From the NCBI RefSeq assembly GCF_042242105.1, contig NC_092012.1, positions 13,121,470-13,185,469 of the forward strand: DNA of 64,000 nucleotides, in the 5' to 3' direction. The position numbers and the translations under genes are program-made. The notes below the pieces were generated by a model. The model saw only the letters and a program-made list of their open reading frames with translations, was not told the DNA's origin and did no database searches. Shown here piece after piece: positions 36,001 through 45,000 of this stretch. This DNA comes from Pempheris klunzingeri. Its lineage: Eukaryota; Chordata; Actinopteri; Acropomatiformes; Pempheridae. The stretch's first letter is position 1. Each line of letters opens with the position of its first letter.

Positions 36001-37652
36001 ACTAACATGTTTGTTAGGTGTTTGCAGTGATGATTCAAACGGGAGAGTTTCATGCCAATCCAAGCCGTAGAAGTGCTCCGTCTGTGAGTCTTGTACCATT
36101 GTTTTTAATGAGAATTTATAAATGGGATTGGCAGCAGTAATGTGCATTATATCACCCATAACCTTGTGTGCACAGTACAAACTAAGTGGGGACCCACTGT
36201 TAAAACCATTGCTCCATAGCACTACTAGTGGTCAAAAGCTCCACAGGGTAGCTTTAATGTGGAAAAAGGAGTTCATGGGAATTGTACCTACCACATAAGG
36301 AGCTGCTTGAGATCTCCTGCAGAGCACGTGGAACAGAACAATTAGACTAAATATTTTGTAATAAACTGTATATTACACAAATACAGTTTATAAAATTACA
36401 TGTCATTACTCAGATGTTTATACTGATGAATCATAATAATGCTTTACCTTGATCACAGGTCTCCTCTCCATTCAAATATGGTACTCTAAGTCCAAACTGT
36501 AAAGCTATTTTTATAAAGTCCATTGGTACTTGGAGTAACACTGCAATTAACTTTGTGACGTATGTCACTGCTGCATCCACAAGGCCGCTCACAGCACTTA
36601 TCAAATTCCTAGAATGAGACAGACTGGACAGTATGTTTATGAACGTCTGCTGAAAACCGTCTAACGTTGCCGTCGCTGATTCCCCCATCCTGAGGTAGGT
36701 CCGCAGGTAGCTGTTTGGCTCCCCATCGCACGCCTGGGATCTCAGAGATGACACAAACATCAACAGAGGCTTTCCCAACTCCAGGGACACGGTCTTTGTC
36801 AGTTCTGCCTGCAGTCCACAGTCCTGCCTCCCAGACAGAATACAAACTAAAGTCCTGGGAAGATCATCTACGAATCTGTCTTTCAGCAGTGGTTGAAAGA
36901 CAGAGTACAAGTTACTCAGAGTATCGTAATATGCAGACACGTCCAGCCCCTCTATGGATGCGGATGGGCCCCTGAAGCTGCGTGTATTATCCTTTGCACC
37001 AGACAAAGAGTGGATCTGGTCAATGACTTTCTGGATGTCTGCCTCTAACTTGGCGGCCTCGTCCGGAGTTGGGGGAGGCTTTCTCTGTACCGATCTGGGT
37101 TGCGAATGCGCTTGCTTGACATCACATAGGATCCCTGTAGACATCAAGCAAACGAAACACAGGGGACATTCATTTCCTTGGGCTCACAGTGACAATTAGT
37201 GGGAGAGTTGATCTACTCTTTGTTATTGTAAGAACTGAGCATATCAAGGATTATTTCAACAGATGATTCCCACTGATGTTTGAAACCTCTTTTGTAGATA
37301 TGACAAATTCTCCTTTTTATTTACAGGCCTAGTAAGCAAACGATGCATTACCTATTCCTCAGACAGAATAGACACAGTTAAATGACAAATATTAAGTTAG
37401 ATGTATTTTTATTTTGGGCTTTAATGTGGAACAGTTTATACTTAAGAATGGAGCTATGTTCATCAAATGCTGGTCACACGGCACTGCCACCTCAGTCGAA
37501 AAGTTTTGGATCACTACACTACCACTACCTCTTTTAGACAATACATGCTTGGTGGCTTTTAATCAAGACTGGCCTGAAAGCTTTCTGAAATCTTAAATGT
37601 TGCACTCACCGAATAGGATGCACAGCATACAAACGGATGCCGTCGACCACAT
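17523..37652 (-). CDS. strc: Stereocilin, 30 coding exons, about 2069 aa
   Basis: Stereocilin is an extracellular protein of hair-cell bundles in the inner ear; loss causes deafness in mammals. Coding exons in transcript order: 37610-37652, 36448-37134, 36292-36316, 33626-34997, 32447-33274, 31720-31785, 30853-30963, 30507-30661, 29263-29449, 28260-28375, 27789-27918, 27494-27676, 26835-26873, 26570-26740, 26224-26364, 25747-25808, 25462-25597, 25262-25350, 24822-24957, 24506-24702, 23879-23969, 23712-23801, 23383-23554, 22608-22783, 22310-22465, 21544-21686, 21256-21404, 20800-20897, 20524-20674, 17523-17632. All junction phases agree and no stop interrupts. Parts: a signal peptide split by intron 1 ([15 protein letters not shown]), a helical region, six cysteine repeats (residues 421-850), then leucine-rich helical repeats of the mesothelin/otoancorin/stereocilin superfamily. 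The last 200 residues match stereocilin closely ([30 protein letters not shown]). It is longer than human stereocilin (1775 aa, from memory), mainly in the N-terminal half. Confidence 0.95.
17981..18028. repeat. (AT)n microsatellite
   Basis: About 24 uninterrupted AT units, followed by a short (GA) run. It lies in the last intron of strc, about 0.6 kb from the Tc1 element. Confidence 0.98.
18607..20183 (+). mobile_element. Tc1/mariner DNA transposon, nearly complete
   Basis: Terminal inverted repeats of about 112 bp (18607-18718 and 20072-20183) begin CAGTGGG and end CCCACTG, and are flanked by the TA target duplication (18605-18606, 20184-20185). The transposase gene lies between them. The two repeats are almost identical, so the insertion is fairly recent. 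It sits in the last intron of strc, in the opposite orientation to the gene. Confidence 0.97.
18959..19938 (+). pseudogene. Tc1 transposase, frameshifted near its C-terminus
   Basis: The open frame from the ATG at 18959 gives 299 residues and stops at 19858. An N-terminal paired-type helix-turn-helix ([37 protein letters not shown]) is followed by a second DNA-binding helix and the catalytic DD34E domain: D153 (W-S-D-E-T), D244 (H-D-N-D-P) and E279 (N-P-I-E-N), exactly 34 residues apart. A single-base loss near 19828-19835 shifts the frame; the usual Tc1 C-terminal block ([12 protein letters not shown]) continues in another frame to a stop at 19936-19938. Full-length relatives are about 340 residues. 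The copy probably makes a truncated protein. Confidence 0.93.
20235..20302 (+). repeat. Retroposon 3' tail (TTATC repeat end)
   Basis: The string CCCCACTGTGGGATCAATAAAG is followed by a (TTATC/TTATCT)n tail. This is a common 3' end of fish non-LTR elements. Only the end is recognisable. It abuts the right side of the Tc1 element in the last strc intron. Confidence 0.6.
22960..23265 (-). repeat. Dispersed teleost repeat, family A, copy 1 (minus)
   Basis: On the minus strand this shares the order of motifs found at 28547-28930 and 29590-29905: a GAGAAGAT segment, an ATGTCTC segment, a TTAGCTTAGC segment and a CAAAATCCACCTA segment. It lies in strc intron 23. The family is widespread in percomorph genomes as far as I recall; I do not know its class. 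Confidence 0.6.
24275..24321. repeat. (ATT/GTT)n microsatellite
   Basis: An ATT trinucleotide run passes into GTT repeats in strc intron 20. Confidence 0.9.
26537..26564. repeat. strc: (GT)n microsatellite beside a strc splice donor
   Basis: About 14 GT units end five bases from the 5' splice site of strc exon 14 (exon ends at 26570; the intron reads GTACAACACACAC on the minus strand). Confidence 0.95.
28547..28930 (+). repeat. Dispersed teleost repeat, family A, copy 2
   Basis: Motifs in order: TGTGAGAAATATACTTATTT, GCTGAGAGTGATAAATTCAT, ATGTCTGTGTG, CCAGCTTAGC, GAGAACAGCTA, TGTCCAAAGGTAGCAAAATC, CTAATTAACAAGCTATGTC, AATCTGTACAAAAACC. It lies in strc intron 9. Copies 1 and 3 share these blocks. 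Confidence 0.7.
29590..29905 (+). repeat. Dispersed teleost repeat, family A, copy 3
   Basis: Shared blocks with copy 2 include TTGCGGGAAATGTGCTCCTT, TTGAGAGTTAAATGAGAAGA, TAGACTGGAGACAGGAGGAA, ACAGCTAGCC and TTGTTTAATCTGTA. It is more diverged and lies in strc intron 8. Confidence 0.65.
31290..31676 (+). repeat. Dispersed teleost repeat, family B
   Basis: The recognisable blocks are CCAAATTTCATGGCAGTTCA, ATGGCGCCAGACGAAAAGTC, GAGGATTACCAAAG, CTTCAGTCTAGACCAAAGTG and ATCCCTACAGCCATGCTGC, with internal GTT and AGT microsatellites. The pattern is common in fish genomes. It ends about 44 bases from the donor side of strc exon 6. Confidence 0.65.
32265..32408. mobile_element. Short non-autonomous DNA element (hAT-like MITE)
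   Basis: The 144-bp stretch starts CAGTGGTGGAA and ends TCCACCACTG, giving 10-base inverted ends. Inside are ACATTTACTCAATAA and TTTTACTTAACTTGAATATT, typical of a very common fish element. I could not find a clear 8-bp target duplication. It starts 38 bases after the strc exon 5 donor. Confidence 0.65.
32863..34492 (-). CDS. strc: strc exons 4-5: six-fold cysteine repeat region
   Basis: Six modules of roughly 60-80 residues begin at C421, C490, C567, C642, C711 and C794 of the predicted protein, each with C-x-Y-x-x-W near its start. A second Cys follows about 20 residues later (usually L.LC or L..C), then a VC.N/IC-type Cys, a leucine pair, and a final W....C in most copies. The four modules in exon 4 and two in exon 5 are separated by Pro-, Thr/Asn- or acid-rich linkers with several N-glycosylation sequons. 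The exons themselves are supported by splice phases. Confidence 0.85.
35138..36257. mobile_element. Candidate TTAA-flanked non-autonomous element (piggyBac-like)
   Basis: The left end reads TTAA-AGGTACACGGTGGAG and the right end reads CTCCACAGGGTAGCT-TTAA. The 15-base inverted ends differ at three positions, and TTAA flanks both sides, as for piggyBac-type insertions. No transposase is encoded. A second repeat (35598-35762) is nested inside. It lies in strc intron 3. The class is inferred from the target site only. Confidence 0.45.
35598..35762 (+). repeat. Dispersed teleost repeat (ATCCATCCAT type)
   Basis: It starts with (ATCC)n, then TTTTTACCGCTTATTCTTAA, GGGGGGCTGGAGCAAATCCC, GGCGGGGTACACCCTGGACT, GGTCACCAGTCAATC and ends GACACTCACACC. 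This layout is very common in fish genomes. Confidence 0.75.
36292..36316 (-). CDS. strc: strc 25-nt micro-exon (exon 3)
   Basis: Acceptor CTCTGCAG precedes GAGATCTCAAGCAGC, and the donor TG/GTAGGT follows. The exon shifts phase 1 to phase 2 and joins CDQ (exon 2) to WGINHNVSW (exon 4) without a stop. Skipping it would break the frame, which supports its reality. Confidence 0.75.
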
Positions 37653-38960
37653 TGTAAGTGTCCTCAATCAAAAGCAAGCAGGCAATCACTTGGGATAGTA
37701 TTTTAAAAAGAAAAGTCCCCTTGTTTTATCCTGTCGACGCAAAGGAGATATTCAGCTGAGGCAGAAGAACCGGACTGAGAACAGGCTTCATGTTGGTTGA
37801 CTGTACACATCAGTCTTCACAAGAGGAAGGGGGAGGGCACATTCATCAAGCTGTCGCTCATCCGTCAAACTTCATCTTCTGTCATCAGGTTGAGGTGATG
37901 ATCCCTCTTACATGCCACTGTGCTCTCGGAGGCTGCGCTCTCCTCACCTCCGTGTCCACCTGCAACTCTACACCCGGTCTGAAAGCAGCGTAATTAAGGA
38001 CACCGGTAAAGGGGAAAAACGTAGGTGCGAAATGAGGGCTGTGAAACGCAGAAGGGATTTCGGCAACAAGCCCGGCCGTCTGTGCTGAATTATTAACGGA
38101 GTGTGTTGATTAACTCCTGCGTCTGAAACCCGAGTCCTGCCAGCGGAGCCAGAAGACACCAGACTGACTGCTGGAGGATTCACACGGCATCTGCTCCAAA
38201 GACAGCATCAAACACCCATACACAGGACTGTGGGGCTACAGCTCAAATTCACCCTTTTAACCTTCAAACTTCACCAAATTAAGTTCTTGTTTATGACAGA
38301 GTAGTTTGCATTTAAATGGTTTTTCCCCCATATTAAACGAGGTATTTAATTTTTTCCTCTACATTGTTTAAGCAAATAAAGGTGTGCACCTTCAATGAAA
38401 AATAAAATCTCTTCTATGTAACAAATTCAGGTCTAGCTTTAAAGTAACGACTGATGCCTTTCTGCCTTAGAAGCCCTCATCCCATTATAAAGATAATCCA
38501 TAAATTATGCATTTAAAACCCCATTTTAAATAGTTTAAATTTCAAATAGACACTTTATCTACTATTATCAGGCAAATTATTAACTACTACACATTAGTAT
38601 TACACAATCCCTGGTGGAATGAACTGTTTATATTACAATTAAAAAAAACTAAATTTCGTAGGCCTATTTTTAATGCTGCTACGATGAGTGCGTCCCTGTT
38701 ATTTTACTCAAAGATGGTCAAATAAAGTCAGCGATACAACCTTCTCTTCATTCATGCACATAGATGTAAGTCATGTAACTGCACCATCCCTCTTTTCTCT
38801 TTATATGATGTGTGCCACATCTTCAGCATCAGCTCACAACGCTGAGGGAAATAAAAACAAAGGGCATGCAAGAGGTTTTTAACTTTAAAACTTTGTTTCA
38901 GAAATTCAATGTAACTGTATATACACTTTACAATAGCATATAGCCTGACGGCTAACAAAG
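37653..38960. other. strc 5' flank and intergenic sequence
   Basis: No coding exon is seen. The strc start codon is at 37652, so the promoter should lie in the first few hundred bases. No clear TATA box or CpG island is visible. A ctdspl2 polyadenylation site may lie near the right edge. Confidence 0.4.
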
Positions 38961-41900
38961 ATGTCTTAAAACATTTTTAAATACATCTTCAGCACAAATA
39001 GCAATTCTTGCAAGTAAAATGGCTTAACGGATACTGAAAAAAAATAAAAAATAAAATCATTAACACGGTTGCTCTTTTCTGCAGAAAAGTGCCATGATTA
39101 AAATTTAATTCAGGACTTTCCCACAAAGCAAGCTGTATTCTCTACATGCTAAGTTTAACAGTTCAGTAACATTGCGCTAAACTAAACATACAGATATTCG
39201 TAAGAAAAACAAAAAAACAAAAGAAAACAAAAAAACACTCCATCTGAAGTAAAGTTAAATCTTCATTAATACATTTAAAAAGTAGATATGACATGCCTTT
39301 TGAAATCAAAAATACAAAAGATTTTCCTTATTTTAAGGATTTTTTTTTTTTAAAACATGAAGCTGCATGTATTGTACAACACTCAGTGTACAATAGAAAC
39401 TGGTAATGCACATAAAAATGAGCTGGATAAAAAGTATCAAATGCCTCCCACCAATCCTTCAGAAACAAGCCGTGACTGGTGACTCGAAGGAATCACACAG
39501 CCCACCGAGGAGGCTACACCACGCAGTCAAGGTGAGGCTTGCATACTAAAAAGCTGGCAGTCAGGATGGTGAGAGGTCATGGGGGGGGGTGGGGTGGGGA
39601 GGGGGCTACCATGGCGGGGACCTCAAGACGTTTCCTCTCCCATGCACAATGCTCTTGCCTCCTCTTCAACATTGAAACCTCCTCCTCATTTGTTTGTTCG
39701 AGCTGACGAGGAGAGAACACGGCGAGGAATTCGGAAAGACACTTAAGACTTCACCCCATGTACAATTTACATTCATAGTCTTGACGTGTGCACTCGCGAC
39801 TTTACGTCTGAGCGAACACCATTGTGCCCTGTAACAATTTTACTTGAATACAAGCTAATTCTAATTTCTGGAGAGCTACTAACTTCTGGTGAAAAAAAGG
39901 CAAAGACAGGCGGGCACTGAACAGATGGAAAGCGTCTCTGAGCAGAACCTGTGTTATATGCGAGCAGCAGGGATTGTTTTGGGCAGGGCACAGCAGGATT
40001 CACCTGGCAAATTTACTCGTGGGGGGGAGGGGGGCAGGGAGGGGTTACAACTCAATGGAAGCACAGTACACAACACATACGGCACACTGAAAAATACAGG
40101 GGAAGGGCGGGTGTCTCCAGGTTTCAGTATCTGCAGAGCTTTGAGGTCTGATTGTCTCTTTCCATCTACGCATTTTTTTTGGGGTGGGGGGTGGGGGGTT
40201 AGAGCGCAGGAGATGCCACAGGTGGAGAACTTGTGAGGAGAGGGATTGTATGGCACTGTACAGGCAACCCAGACAAATCCAAACACTCACATTTGCTTTA
40301 ACACAAAATGCACTTTGAGTCAAACTGAACGAGAAGTGGAACAAGTTCAACAATGCATGCCAAATCGTCACGGAGATTCAAGTCGACTCTTGAGGGTTTG
40401 GGGCGACGGCAGAGGACAGCCTCGTGTGACTGCCGGGCATTCGAGCTTTCTGCCTCAACCTCCCAGGGTCAGGCTTGTGAGGATGCCAGCACGTCTACAC
40501 GTCTGCCTCCTGTTTGTCTCACTATTAAATAAATCAAGTCGAGACAACAGAGGAGTAATATGTCAGTTTGGCTTTGAGTGTCGGGCAGATGCACATTCAT
40601 ATAGTTACCATTCTTAAACACAAAGCTTTAAACTGCGCTAAACGTTAAAAGAAAAAGAAAAAAAAAAAAAAAAGCGTAAAAGTACAAAGTAAAAAGTATG
40701 AAACAGACAGTTATAGGAGCAGCCAGTAAAGCTGACTGTTCAAACAGTATGTTGCTGGTGCCAGATATGGCTGGTACAGGGTCTGGCCATGGACTTCTAC
40801 CATGGACAGACTTCATGACACACTGGCAGAGATGTGCTACATTAGTCATAATGCTACTGATATAGCCATCAAATTACACATTACAACTAAAAAGAAACCG
40901 AACTCTGATTCAGCCAGAATACTTGATTAGGAGTAAAAGACAATACTGATTATAGACAAATCAAATACTATTATTAAAAGAAAGGTTAACGCTGACACAT
41001 GTCGCTTTGAAAATGAATGCCCTCGAACCTTTACAATATGTCAGATTTACACGTAAGAAGATTCTTAATTCTAACATTTAATTAAGGAGCCATGTTGTGT
41101 CCACAGTGAAGCCAACACACTGATTTAAAACCTCAATCTGTTAGAACGAGAACAAATTATAGTAATTTAAGTCCTGGATTAATTCCATCTTGTTCGACTA
41201 TGCAGTGGACTGTCATTAATATGCACCCATATTCTCCTAATAGGAAAAAGGCTTACAATAAAACTTACATGACCCCCTTTAAAATATATCTTACAAACAG
41301 AAGTAAAACATTTTGAAACCCTATCTTTAAGAAAAAACAAAAAAACAAAACAATGAAACACCAGTTTTACCAGAAAAAACTGCAACCAACAATAGAAACT
41401 TGACTCAGCTACAGAGGAATGCATATGATTTTTAAAGGCTACAGATTGTAGGTTTGCCAAACACCAAATCAGTGAGTGTGTGTGTGTGGCTGGGAGTAAA
41501 CAAACACACATGCACAGATTGATTTACAGGCCAGTCATTCCTGCTGAAAATGGTGTGTAGCCACAGAGTGTCGTTATTCGTCAGTGTCAACAGCGTGAGC
41601 ACCAGGGGTTGGTTTGGGTTCAGGGACTCGGTCGGGGTGGAGTTCCTCTTTACCAGGTGGCATTTTCATATCCACTAAACCAGCACCAAGACTTCAGATT
41701 TTATTGTGGAGGAGATGTCCGGCTCCACAGCTGGAGAGTCAGTCCAAAAAAAAAAAAAAAAAAAAAGAGGAGTTTACCTGGGCTTGTCCATAGTGTGTGT
41801 AATTTCAACTATACATTTAGATATTTAGAAAATTTCACCCAGATATTTTTTTTTTTAATGTTTGTCTTTTGAAGTTTTTTTTAAAAAGCAATGGTGGATT

Positions 41901-42039
41901 TAAAAAAAATAAAAGAAAAAAAAAGGCTACAATTTTAACAGTAATGGCAATGTTGTAGTTTGTAATCCAAAGAGGGGCTTTTTACACACATGTTGTTCTC
42001 AGTTTTTTCATGTCCCGTTCTGAGAGACTGTGGCCGAGT
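38961..42039 (-). other. ctdspl2: Probable long 3' UTR of ctdspl2
   Basis: Three kilobases after the ctdspl2 stop codon contain no exon and no intact gene. Mammalian CTDSPL2 also has a long 3' UTR. Minus-strand AATAAA occurs at 41700-41705; further possible ends are ATTAAA sites near 39105 and 38667. The left boundary is not fixed. Notable are long A/T runs and guanine runs on the plus strand. Confidence 0.4.
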
Positions 42040-45000
42040 TCAATCAGGGGGCAACAGGTCGTGAAGCCGGAACCTCTCCCGAACGTGCGGCCGCACATCC
42101 TCGTTCTGACGGGTTCAGCAGGCAGGACGACCACGACAGGAGGAGATTACAAGGACAAATTAGATCATATTTACTGAACTGGTAAAATATTACTTCTCTG
42201 ACGTAGCTGTTGTAACAGATCAGCTGGTGAACAGTGGGACATCTTACCATCTCCACCAACTTCTCCAGGAAGGGCACCAGCTTCAGCAGCTCATTGTCAT
42301 TCTTGTCCATGAACCAGCTCTCTATGGGAATCCCATTGGACAACTGTCGGCAAAAAAAAAAAAAAAAAGCTAATGGTAGTGACATGAGAAACACCATTTT
42401 ATAAAATATCTACAAAACAATGAATGTGTCAGGATTTCCCACAGCGTGTGACAGTATAATTGTCAATGCCAAAAGATATTATTACACTTTTATGAAATAC
42501 AGTATTAAGCTACAGGGAAAACAGGAGAAGGTCTATCACACAGCAAATGCCACATATATAATGAGTGAGGTAATAATTTAAATAAGCCAGCTGGTAAGTA
42601 AATTGATCACAAGCTGAGATGTCTCAGGATCCGTCTGATTCGCCATAAAATGGTTTACACTGATTAATCAACCACTTCCTATGTTTGCTTCGTGGTAATT
42701 CGTCAGAACAGCAAATGGCAATGTTGAGAGAAAATAAGACATGCTGGGTTTTTACAGCGAGGGGAAATTAGAGCCAAATGGCTCAGTCAGTCACAGTCTG
42801 GTTGGGATGTGTTTTTACAAAAAAGAAAAAGAAAAAGTTTGATAATCATCACACATTTTACCCAATAGATTCTGCATTGATTTGAAGTTGGATTCAAGTT
42901 TGTTGTGTCCAGCTGTAGTTGTAAAGAAGCTCCATGTTGTTTGCATCAATGACTAGAGTTAACTTAAAGGCAAAACCCTGAATACAGTTTTGTAAAAATA
43001 CATGATTTCCTTTGTTTGACTTTGGTGGCAATCTATGACACAGCACAAAACCGCCGGTGTTCACCTGATATGCAAAGGCTTGCGGTGAATTGTCGATGAT
43101 GATGGTCTTTGACAGATCTCTGCCCAAGATGTTGAGGTCCTTGATGTAGTTTCCCTGGACACAGACACAATGCTCACGAAACAACCTGTGTCTACAGTTA
43201 CAGTAGGGAATGAAAGGAAAGAGGGAGGACAGGGAGAGAGAGAAACAAAAAAAAAAAAAAAAAAAAAAAAAAATCAATCAGTGACAAGGTCAGAGCAATC
43301 AATAATTCAGGCAAACCACAACACTGACACCTCAACAGTAGCACAAGCCAGCCCTGGTGTTGCACACAGCTCTTTTTCATTCAAGCCTGTATCAGCTTTT
43401 GAGTTTGTTGCGCAATTTTAACCAACTAACACAAAAACAGTGTACCTCACTAGCTGCTTTTTAGGATCCAAGATGTTGAGCAGTTTGTCTGCGTACACCT
43501 TTTTAGAGGCTGTAAAAAGGATGATCTAGGAAAAAGGGAGAAAATAAAGGTCAGATATTTCAAATCGGATGCAGTTAGGATTAATTAGCAGGAGTGCCCA
43601 GGTTTATATTTACCTCATAGATTTGAGACATGCGTTCCAGAAACTCTCTGAAGAACGGCCTCAGGCGCACATACACCTGCACATGACAACAGACCACTGA
43701 TAAGCAAACATTTCGGATTAACACAGACTATATTTACTGCGGATCATTGCCAGAAGAAACTAGAAGTGCTGTATAGACACGTCTTATTGACATAAATCTC
43801 ATTTCGGTATGTCTGTTGAATTGGATGATTATATGACAAGTTTGTCTAATTTTGCAAGAGCACCTCCCTCACAGTAGGGCTTTTACAAATAGGATTTTAT
43901 CTCCCTCTAGTGGCAACAAAATAAACTGAAGGAAACACTCCTGTAAGACAGGAATTACCTGGTAAATGACATCTTGAAAGAGGACAGGGAAGGTAAGTGC
44001 CGCATCCTCCAGCTCATTTAAACTGCAGTGAACCAACGTTTCATCCTAAAGAACACAGAGAAAATACAAGAAAACATTCCTCAAAATTTAAAAATAAATG
44101 AAAACACATCAAGAAATAATTCATTGCTGTATACTGTAACTGACCAGGTCTAGGACCAGAGAGAATTCAGGCGTGCTGCGTGTCTTCAGTGGCAATGCTG
44201 GCTTACGAGTGAGCTGCTCTTCTGTCAGTGGGGGGACGTGCTTGATGAAGAAATACCTACAAATCAAAAAAAATCACACATACTTCATTCATTTAAGACG
44301 TCAATTTGAGGCACAGAGTTCTAAGCACATATGCAAATGTGACTTTTTATGAATATTTACCCAAAATCATAATGACTAGTTTCTGCCCACAATCAAGTCA
44401 CGCTGTCATTGACCGATATCCTGTTTATATTTTGCAAAACTACAAACATTAACAGGGGGTCAAACTTCGCCTGCTGTGCTGCTGGCTTTGTTAAGGTGTC
44501 ATAGGTTAGAGTATCAGGTTGGTGGTCTGGATGGGTTTTTCCTTAAGTTTTGACCTGGTCGCATCAAATGTCTCACCATGATACAAAGAGTGCCCCCGTT
44601 TGCAGGAAGTAACCCAGCTGTCAGCCCCACATGCTTGGTTAAGCTATTCTATTACCCCTTGCATTGTATGGTTGGCCTTTTTAACATTTAATCAGCAGGG
44701 CAGAATAGTAGCGACTTAGTTTTCACTAATGCCATAGTTAAAATGTTGATTTAGTTGTAAAACAACTGACATTCAGCAAATATATTTTCACATGTAGAAA
44801 TTACATTTCAACAAGTCAAAACTGATTTAGAGAAATCTTTAATTACATACATCAGTGAGTCCTTTTTCCACTAGTAAGAATAACGAATGCAGATGTCTAC
44901 AATTACATTTCTGATAGAAATGTAATTTCCCATTTCTGATTTCAACAACACATATTACCATATTCATTTTGGATATGTACATCAATAAATCAATCAATAA

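Noticed and set aside
35839-36222. Minus-strand open frame of 127 codons in strc intron 3
   Set aside because: It lies within the nested TTAA-flanked repeat and has no family resemblance.
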